Of a stretch of DNA of 64,000 bases, positions 56,756-64,000 are shown piece after piece (position 1 is the stretch's first letter; the number at the start of each line of letters is the position of its first letter). The notes beneath the pieces were generated by a model. That model worked only from the letters and a program-made list of their open reading frames with translations, was not told the DNA's origin and searched no databases. The stretch covers positions 18,919,287 through 18,983,286 of the forward strand of contig NC_067195.1 in assembly GCF_000699445.3 (NCBI RefSeq), read 5' to 3'. This stretch comes from Schistosoma haematobium (lineage: Eukaryota > Platyhelminthes > Trematoda > Strigeidida > Schistosomatidae). Both the position numbers and the translations under genes were made by a program.

Positions 56756-57929
56756 AATTTCTAAAACTACTGTCTGAGCATAGTTGATATCAGAAAGCTA
56801 TCACCTTCTTCTTCAGTGCACATAATTCACTTGAATAACATATGAATTATCATTAAAAATAAGAAAATCAAGTTTTTGCTACTATTTAAATGCAAACTAT
56901 AATATTCAACAGTTTAATGATACTTCAATGATCCTATTTCGTCGAAATACGACCAATAATGAAATTTCAAAAATTTATTTCAGTAAAAATTTCAATGCAA
57001 CATAAATGATATTTAATACAATACAAACTGAATTATATTTTATTAAGCCAAAATGTGCTCAGGAGATGGGAGACAATAATATTGTATGAAATATTATGTA
57101 AAAACTCATAAACCTGAATTAAAACCATCAAAATAGACTTTTTTTCAACTAATTAGAAAAGTTCTCAATGAAAATCGGTTACTTCATTTATACTGACATA
57201 TTTACAATTGAATAGATTGTAGCTGAAAATATTTGTACCTGTTATTGATTGTACAATTCTCAATGATCTTCATAGTATATGTATATTTACTGTTTAATAT
57301 GCAGTTTACATTACGAATTGAATTTAACTAAAGAAGATCAGTTAAAATGAGAAAGTTGTCTAAACCTTGAATGAAACTAGTTTTTTTTCAGTCAACATTT
57401 CTAACTTCATCAACAATAGAACCTTAAACATTCACGACTCACTAGCAAACTGCAGCGAATATCCACCTATTTTTTTTAATAGAAAATTGTTTACTGTATT
57501 ATCCATATTAAAGAAAAATCAGCTGGAAATTGAAATAACACAATAATAAAAAATTATCTCTACCATCTCATAACCAACAGTCCAATAAACATATGACACT
57601 AACACAGTTGAAATCCATAAATTATTTAATCACAAATTCTTTAAATAAAAGAAGTATTTTTATCTTTTTTTTCAGTAGTATAAAATTAACAGTCACATCA
57701 TGACAACAGAATAAATTCTAGTTGAAAGGTAATGTGACTGGTTAATCAATGTTTTAAACATAATATTATTGAATATAATAATTGGTTTAATTTATAGAAA
57801 GAATTGTGTGCACCAAACACAATCAATAAAAATTAAATATAGATACTAAGTTTATGATTGCTCAATCGATTTTTCATAAAATCATTAGGGTTATCGATAA
57901 AGCTGAACTGATATTTAACTTTCAATAGT
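56756..57929. other. intergenic, no gene seen
   Basis: AT-rich, no frame or element recognised. Confidence 0.4.
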
Positions 57930-58290
57930 TGGGATTGTGAGTCAAATAAAGTTAAACCACCATGAAAAACCTGGAAGCACTGGACAGCCGTTTCTTTCTA
58001 TTGTGGGACTCTTTCAACAGTGAGAATCCACGATCCCATCTCGCGAGAATCAAACTCAGGACCTATCAGTCTCGCACATAAGCGCTTAAACTGTAGATCA
58101 CTGAGCTGGCTGACATCCAACGGTGTTAATGTCTAACTTCAACCAATCCACGAAATCGAGCGACACATCCACCATTGTCTTCAGTGAGTTACTATCTCAC
58201 AACAAACCTGGTTGAACTCCACTGATCACCAGGTTTTCCATAGTGGTCTGGCTTTGATTGACTCATGATCTCAACTATTGAAATTACTAT
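57930..58290. repeat. SM-alpha-like head-to-head pair (long minus copy, short plus tail)
   Basis: A nearly full minus-strand copy spans 57930-58170 (GTTAAACCACCATG, GAAGCACTGGACAGCCG, CACGATCCCATCTCGCG, GTAGATCACTGAGCTGGC, GTTAATGTCTAACTTCAACC). A plus-strand tail follows at 58225-58285 (AGGTTTTCCATAGTGGTCTG, GACTCATGATCTCAACTATT). The hammerhead region of the minus copy is decayed. Confidence 0.8.
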
Positions 58291-59191
58291 AATATACACA
58301 AAATCCCCTTCTGATCATAATTAGCTGATGTTGTTTAGCCCTACCAATTAGATTTTGAATAACAGAATCACTTATCAGCTGATTGAATATGTAATTGTAT
58401 TGTTATTTCACTCGAGTTAAATTCAGAAAGTATGGCTAGAAGTTACGTCGCGAAAAACGAATGATTAAGTAAACATATATGTGAAAGGCACATAATAAAA
58501 CAGTTATCGAAACAATCAACTTTACTAACAAATCATATTTGTTGGTTACAACACTTGTAGCTGTTCTACGAGATAGATAAATGCAATTATAAATCTATAG
58601 GTTTGTTTCAAAGGATTGTTTGTTTACTAAATACACAGTCAGAGGTCAGACATTTCTACCAATCATAGTATCTTAATATAGACAAGTGTTTTATTTGTTT
58701 TCATACTAAATTGATTATCACAGAGCGATTCCTTTCAGTAATAATCAGCTAAATTATGAATGGATTTAGAGTCAAATGAACTTAAAATATGAACTGTACA
58801 CAACTAATTTAAATAATAAGGCGACCTGACCAAATCGTTTTTACTAATACACACACGCAAATATGAAATCATTCTTAAAAATATTTTTTAAAACATACTC
58901 GTAATGTGCCAATCAATTATCACATTAATGTCTTCTATTCTAAAATTAACCAATCAGCGATTGCTCTAGTAGTCATGTAACGTGAATTTTATTGGTCTAT
59001 AATAATTCAATCAAACTGAAACTTGAAAACGTTCATTTTTAGTGCACGACTCATTTGGAAGGACCAGATCAATATTCGCTCTTTGTACACAACTATTTCA
59101 AGAATCAAGAATCTTTTGTGAAATTTTCGACAAAATATGGATTGATCATTAACATTTGTATTTTATTGTTATATTTGCTATTGAACTCAAA
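58291..59191. other. upstream region of the small membrane-protein gene
   Basis: AT-rich with no coding frame. A conserved promoter was not identified. An in-frame TAA at 59150-59152 bounds the coding frame downstream, so any 5' exon would have to be non-coding or enter after that stop. Confidence 0.4.
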
Positions 59192-59548
59192 ATGTTATTA
59201 TTTGAAGGAGAACCAGCTTTATTCTTTTTATTTATCATATCAACATTGAGTTTATTGATTGGTGGTTGCTTATGGGGATCAGGCGAAGATGAAGGTGCAG
59301 TAACTAAAATGACTATTGGCATCGTAATATTTACTATAGGATGTGCTACTACCGTAGCATTTTTTGTTACATACACGATAAAACAAATTAGAAAAAAACG
59401 GAAACGCAAAAAGGAAATTGAACGTATTTTACAATTAAAAGAAGAAGTCAATGCATATGAAGTATATAAACCACAAATCAGTAAAATGACCGATGAAGGT
59501 TATGATAATGAAGGTATAGATCATAATGAACGGACAACAACTCTTTAA
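59192..59548 (+). CDS. small two-helix membrane protein, unrecognised, single exon
   Basis: 118 residues from the first ATG after an in-frame TAA (59150-59152). Two hydrophobic helices at about 9-29 and 40-63 are separated by a short acidic loop (GSGEDEGAV). A strongly basic juxtamembrane run (64-75, IRKKRKRKKE-like) suggests that the C-terminal half is cytoplasmic. The tail has tyrosines at 89, 92 and 104 and ends T-T-L, a class I PDZ-type signature. The layout, two close helices with a short loop, superficially resembles small DUF872/TMEM230-type proteins, but I see no diagnostic motif and claim no family. Clean frame, codon usage and a polyadenylation hexamer support a real gene. Confidence 0.75.
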   Translation: MLLFEGEPALFFLFIISTLSLLIGGCLWGSGEDEGAVTKMTIGIVIFTIGCATTVAFFVTYTIKQIRKKRKRKKEIERILQLKEEVNAYEVYKPQISKMTDEGYDNEGIDHNERTTTL

Positions 59549-59712
59549 CTATCACTAATTATCAATAACAGCATACTTACATGAGCGTTTGCACAGCATA
59601 GATCCATTGAAAACTTTCGAAATTTATTAATCGTGCTATTATCTCTTGACTATTTATTGTTTAGATTATGTCTTTTTCCATCTATTGCTAACTATCGAAT
59701 ATTTTCAATGAA

Positions 59713-59718
59713 AATAAA
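59713..59718 (+). promoter_or_regulatory. polyadenylation signal AATAAA of the small membrane-protein gene
   Basis: Canonical hexamer 165 bases after the stop codon at 59546-59548, a normal 3' untranslated length for a schistosome gene. Confidence 0.6.
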
Positions 59719-60699
59719 ATGAGAATGTTAATACTAATTCGAACCTTATGATAATTTTTAAAATTTCGGATTTCAACTATTTTCTACAAACATTTTCCTA
59801 CAATTTACTTTTGGAACGTTTATACCAATCGTTATGTCCATTTTCAATGTGAGTATTTGTATGAATTTCCAGTGAATGAAATGATCCCTGTCTCTTTTTT
59901 TAAAAGTACACTTTAATTCCACGGCTGTGATTCATTACTTGTTTATTGTTTTAAATTTTTATGTATATTTTATGAGATATAAAGTATCCTTTTTAACCAT
60001 CAGAATTTTTTGTTTTGAAAGAAAGTAAACTTGTATACAAAACCGATAGCTAGTAGAATTAATTCCCCGTGTTCTTATTTGATTAACGATTTGATTAGTG
60101 AATGTATTCTGCGATTACAACTATATAAAGTGTGAAAACATATTCTGAACAGACAATCGTAAATGGTAATCTTGGGTAAAGATTAAAATTACGTTTCTAT
60201 GAGCCTGTACATTATTTCTAACTAATATTAATTACCTATTACTAGTCAAATTGTGCTTGATTATTTGACCTTTGAGTGAATCATAGGTATATGCTTTTTG
60301 ACTTAATTACCAAAATTTGACTAAAGAAATACGACCAACATTGGTACTGATTACTGTAAAATGATCAATTAGCTTGTCTATTTAGCTAAGCTAGGATCAT
60401 TATTTTTGACAAAGGTTGTGGCTTAGTGGTTGAGGCATCCGATCATCAGCTGCTAAGTTGCATTTTTGAATAGTGATATTAATGAAACAGTTTTGGCAGT
60501 ATGTATAAGTATTTTAATTATTTTTGGTCCTAGAGTTGATTATTATTATTCAGTTACATCATTCACGGTTTCACGCAGTATCTAACCTAAATTATTAGCA
60601 GACTTCTGTAGATGCTTGTTGCTTCTTGAGTTCTTTTAAATATTCATTAGCTCCGTTTTTAGCGCATGGGCAGGAAATAACTTGCGTGCTGTGAGGTAA
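59719..60699. other. intergenic, no gene seen
   Basis: AT-rich. A tRNA-like word run at 60418-60470 (GTGGCTTAGTGGTTGAGGCA) has an A-box appearance but no B box in the right place, so no tRNA is called. The end toward 60700 may be the 3' part of the Penelope-like element. Confidence 0.4.
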
Positions 60700-62160
60700 T
60701 TTTTTGACTACTAGCATTTTATGGATGGCTGAACAAAAGCTATTGAAACTCTCGTTCATGTATATTTTTTACAAACTGAAGGTTGAATTTTTCATCGTTC
60801 TTCCATTTACTATGATATCAAGAAATCGGAACTTGTTATCGTTCACATTTCATAGCGAATTGGATATTCTAATAAGCTGTGTTTAAAAGCTTCAGAAAGT
60901 ATGTTGGATATTGTTAATAATTACGTACTGGGAAAGTGTCGTCAACATACCTTAAATAATACATTATATTTTCTATCTCACTTTTTAACTCAGAGTTTAC
61001 AAGATTAGCCATGAAAGTATCTGCAAGGACTTTCCAATACTACACCATCTGCTTGACTGTATATAATGTTATCAAACTGAAACTGAACACCTTTAGTACA
61101 GATGATTAGCAGCCGTTTGAGTCTTGATACTGTTTAAAGTCAGAATTCTAATAAATTGTGTTAATGGTTACAAGAAAAGATATTGTGGTAAATAAAGATA
61201 TTACGTCAAAAATATTGCTGAATTACAATGAATGTTTGTGTGATTCAAAATTGTCGCAAATTGTAGCTAACCCTTTGATCCATATGTAGTTAATCCTTTT
61301 GAGATGGTAGGGAAGATTTGTAGATCAGGTGGATGATTTTGATGGAGTTTTGTTCTCTGAGCAAATCCTTGACGAGCCGATTTTGATTTCGCTGCCACCC
61401 ACCTTTCAGCTTTATGATAGGGTGAATTAATCATTAGCGAAATAGGCCTAAACAAGATATGTTTATGGACCTTTGGTAAACCACATATAAGGGAAGAACG
61501 AGAAACCTGAGACCCAACTCTATTGTAGGAGGGATTATAAAACATTTTATAAGTCATTCTTCAGTAGTTCTCTTAATGCAGTCGTGAGTTTTTTCTGTTG
61601 GATCAATTAAGTTAGTGTTACTTTCATCTACCTTGAATCTTAAATGATTTTTGAAATGAACTTCATCTTAGTAACAATATCAGAACATTTATCTGATAGT
61701 AATACCATTACTTTTTCGTTCTGCCTAAGGCATCAAGATGATATCACATGATTTTAGACAAACTCCTTGACCTTGGTATGGGTGAGATGAGGTATTAGTT
61801 AGTTATATCAACTAGTTTGGATGTCAACCAGCCCTTCTTTTCCTCAAATTTCTAAATTGAGTTTCTATATCACTCTTTCTATTATTCTTTTTAGGATACG
61901 GAATTTAAATCCCAGAGATAAAGCTTCAGCTTTTATTTTATTTAACTGTATATTTGGTAGATTATAACGACATTTTTAGGGTTTTTTTGAAATTCCTTGA
62001 CATTGGTGTCGCTTTAAAATAGTCTTTGAAAATGTTGCGTGGAAATACTTACATATTTCGCTTTACAGATAATGGATAAATTCAATAAAGTTTATCTTAA
62101 ACTCGATATTTTAAACAATAACTACTTTATCAAAGACGGTGGTCTCTGTTCTTGAACTTT
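60700..62160 (-). pseudogene. Penelope-like retroelement remnant
   Basis: On the minus strand, through many stops, the motif order of Penelope-like reverse transcriptase appears: KAEALSLGFKF (near 61910), an RQNEKVMVLLSDK segment (near 61720), CGLPKVHKHILFRPISLMI (61267-61557 frame), SQADGVVLESP (near 61050), RYVDDTFPVRN with an intact YVDD (near 60930-60965), and NDNKFRFLDII (near 60830). The LPKVHK and SFLD-like motifs are typical of this class rather than of LINEs. No GIY-YIG endonuclease could be recognised. Confidence 0.82.
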
Positions 62161-63149
62161 TGATAAGCGATTTCTTCAATTCAATGTAAAATTTTATGGA
62201 AGGTCGAAGATATTTGAGTGAAAGCTGAAATTCACATGAGAACAAACATTTTACAAACTGACTGGGGTAACAGCATGACTCGAGACACTCATGAAATAAA
62301 TAAATTTTAGTCACCTCTCACAATAATTTTACAGCATACTATTACCAGCGGCAAAAATGATTGCAGGCGCTTTTTCAGAAATTTCATGTTTACAGTTTCC
62401 TTTATTTTCCTGAAGAGAGCAAAAACGAAGATTTTAGTAGAATAACATGAATTCATTCTATTTCCTTGGGCCATCATCGTCAGCTACTTGCAATCCAGAA
62501 TGTTTTAAAATTCAAATTCATTACTCAATCAACAGAACTTTCGAGTCTGTTATCTCTGGCTACTCTTTCTATATTCTACAATCTTCTTTCCCACGCTGTA
62601 TTCATCTGAAATATTTTTCCAATCTCATTAACTTCATTATAATCTTTGTTCCATTGCAATGATATGTATTCACTTATCACTAAATTCGCTTGTATAACTG
62701 TGTTAAGTTCTATGATAATTTTAATGCTAAAATATTATGGGTCGTATGCACCTGACGATAACCTGAAGAAATAAAATGGATTCATGGTATTGTACCCAGA
62801 TTTTTGTTTTGCTCTCTTTAAATTTGACAGCAATAGGGTGAAAAGTATTTAAAAGACGTTAAACGTTTAAGTTATGTTTGAAATAATCTAAATGACTGTG
62901 ATTTGTTAGTAGAAACTTATCAACAGTTTGACTGATTAGACCTTAGTTAAAAAAGTTTAATTTTGATATAATTTATGCATTCTTACAAAGGATAGAATCC
63001 AAGGCTTTTCAAGTGCTGTACTCCTTAATCGGTGAGTTGGGATACAAATATTCACAAAATTAACTAAGCTTTTAATAAATGTCATTGAATACATTCATTC
63101 AGCATTCATGAATACGTTTCACTAGACATCTAATATGTGCTGTGTTAGG
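62161..63149. other. intergenic, no gene seen
   Basis: AT-rich; the first few hundred bases may be further Penelope-like 5' sequence. Frames at 62111-62314 and 62447-62662 show no motif. Confidence 0.4.
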
Positions 63150-63320
63150 AAGTTCAAGTGGGTCACTAGGAAACTCTGTTGACCACGACTAACCACCTAA
63201 TATCTCAGCATAGCATAGAAGATGTCCTAATTAGACTAGTTGCCGCACCGCAAATTGAACGACAGTGGACTAATTAAAGATGATATTGGTCACCACTCAG
63301 TGATCAAATAATTGTTCACT
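63150..63320 (-). repeat. diverged copy of the 54109 repeat family
   Basis: GTGGGTCACTAGGAAACTC, CTAGTTGCCGCACC and TATTGGTCACCACTCAGTGA resemble the reversed family order (a CACTGAGTGGTGACCAATA-like start on the minus strand). Confidence 0.4.
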
Positions 63321-63544
63321 TTAACATGTTGATTTTCGCTGTCGTCAATCATTATAGTAATGTACATAGATGGTCCTATCATGAAGAGTTGTGATTTAGA
63401 AATTATTATTCGACAAATAACCATAAAGCAAGAAGCCTTTACCAATGAAATTCACAAACATTCGAAGTAATTAGCCTACTTATCAATAGCATTGCTAAAC
63501 AGTTGTACAACACTGAAACTTGAGTGAAGTTTGGAATGTGAACC

Positions 63545-63660
63545 ACTGAATACTGACTTAATAGTTTGTAGGTTAAGGTCTTACTGTAAGTCCCGAATTC
63601 CCTAAACCGTAAAAGCTATCCATCGCTTCCTATTTTTCCTTGGTTGCCCAATTAAGATAT
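63545..63660 (+). repeat. decayed SM-alpha-like copy
   Basis: CCACTGAATACTGACTTAAT, TAGGTTAAGGTCTTACTG and CTATCCATCGCTTCCTATTT keep the element order without a ribozyme core. Confidence 0.45.
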
Positions 63661-63825
63661 AAAGTACAAAATAATCACCAGATGTGTACCACTGAATGTA
63701 ACTAATATAGTAAACATAATCTGTTTAAGAAAATCTTTCAAGTGTTCAAATTAAATAGAGAATTTCACAGGTTGAAATCATGAGTCAGTTGAAGCTAGAC
63801 CACCATTGAAAACCTGGAAGCACTG

Positions 63826-63858
63826 GACGCCGTTTCGTCCTGGTATGGGACTCCTCAG
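63826..63858 (-). ncRNA. hammerhead ribozyme core, minus strand, stem III one base short
   Basis: On the minus strand CTGAGGA (63852-63858), stem II GTCC/GGAC, GAAA (63833-63836) and GTC (63826-63828) are all present. The segment between GAAA and GTC is CGGC instead of CGGCC, a one-base loss that shortens an already minimal stem III and probably weakens self-cleavage. Confidence 0.65.
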
Positions 63859-63884
63859 CGGTGCTCATCCACGATCTCGCACTG

Positions 63885-63918
63885 CTGAGGAGTCCCATAC
63901 CAGGACGAAACGGCCGTC
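63885..63918 (+). ncRNA. hammerhead ribozyme core, intact, plus strand
   Basis: CTGAGGA (63885-63891) fits CUGANGA. Stem II is GTCC (63892-63895) with GGAC (63903-63906) and loop CATACCA; GAAA lies at 63907-63910, then CGGCC and the cleavage triplet GTC (63916-63918), predicted to be cut after 63918. Stem III is very short (palindromic CGGCCG), as in SM-alpha hammerheads, which favours activity as a dimer or in a longer context. Activity is inferred. Confidence 0.78.
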
Positions 63919-64000
63919 CAGTGCTTCCAGGTTTTCAATGGTGGTCTAGCTTCAACTGACTCATGATTTCAACCTGTGAAATTTCTAAAACTCTCCACAA

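Larger units (their letters stand above)
63761..63983. repeat. near-perfect inverted repeat of SM-alpha tails, ~104-bp arms, 14-base loop
   Basis: The left arm (63761-63864) is the reverse complement of the right arm (63879-63983), with one base missing on the left (GACGCCG against GACGGCCG) and one mismatch near the loop, plus at most a few others. Each arm is an SM-alpha tail including hammerhead, AGTGCTTCCAGG, TGGTCTAGCTTC and ACTGACTCATGATTTCAA. The high arm identity indicates a young or gene-converted structure. Confidence 0.93.

Noticed and set aside
59055..59249. Alternative frame overlapping the start of the small membrane-protein gene
   Set aside because: Starts at a non-ATG codon in this listing frame, no motif, and the neighbouring frame has the better start, composition and helices.
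1..64000. CRISPR arrays, bacterial operons, phage or plasmid features
   Set aside because: No regularly spaced identical repeats; splice sites, introns, SINEs and LINEs show eukaryotic nuclear DNA.

Overview
This is an AT-rich flatworm window, almost certainly from a blood fluke (genus Schistosoma). The evidence is the repeat content: many SM-alpha-like SINE copies (tRNA-derived head, hammerhead-ribozyme tail), a degraded RTE/SR2-type non-LTR element, CR1-like and Penelope-like reverse transcriptase remnants, and a Ty3/gypsy element with the CHCC gag finger of the CsRn1/Boudicca lineage. The gene structure agrees: one very short 5' intron (29 bp) followed by long introns. The species cannot be decided from sequence alone.

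Layout. Bases 1-25105 hold no convincing host gene. They contain simple repeats, SM-alpha copies, a foldback element (6606-7088), and a nested pair of retroelements: an LTR retrotransposon (13988-19457, minus strand) inserted into an older RTE copy (12270-13987 plus 19458-20485, minus strand). CR1-like fragments follow at 20475-20930 and near 22430-22600.

Bases 25106-50784 carry the main gene on the plus strand: a complete 13-exon NMDA-type ionotropic glutamate receptor subunit of the GluN1 class. The exon junctions were worked out by hand and all agree in phase, giving a predicted protein of 1175 residues with signal peptide, amino-terminal domain, ligand-binding domain, three membrane helices plus pore loop, and a long unusual C-tail. 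Its introns hold SM-alpha copies in both orientations, an antisense CR1 fragment and other dispersed repeats.

Bases 50785-64000 contain one small single-exon gene for an unrecognised two-helix membrane protein (59192-59548), a Penelope-like element remnant (60700-62160, minus strand), and further SM-alpha copies. The last of these (63761-63983) is a near-perfect inverted repeat with an intact hammerhead core on each strand.

How the genes relate. GluN1 would be the obligatory subunit of a glutamate-gated, calcium-permeable channel in neurons. The pore asparagine and the gating motif are kept, but two residues that line the glycine pocket in vertebrate GluN1 are changed. Both host proteins end in a class I PDZ-binding signature; whether they share a scaffold is only a conjecture. 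The best leads for new biology are the altered glycine pocket, the basic insertion before the ligand-binding domain, and the repeated head-to-head architecture of the ribozyme-bearing SINEs.
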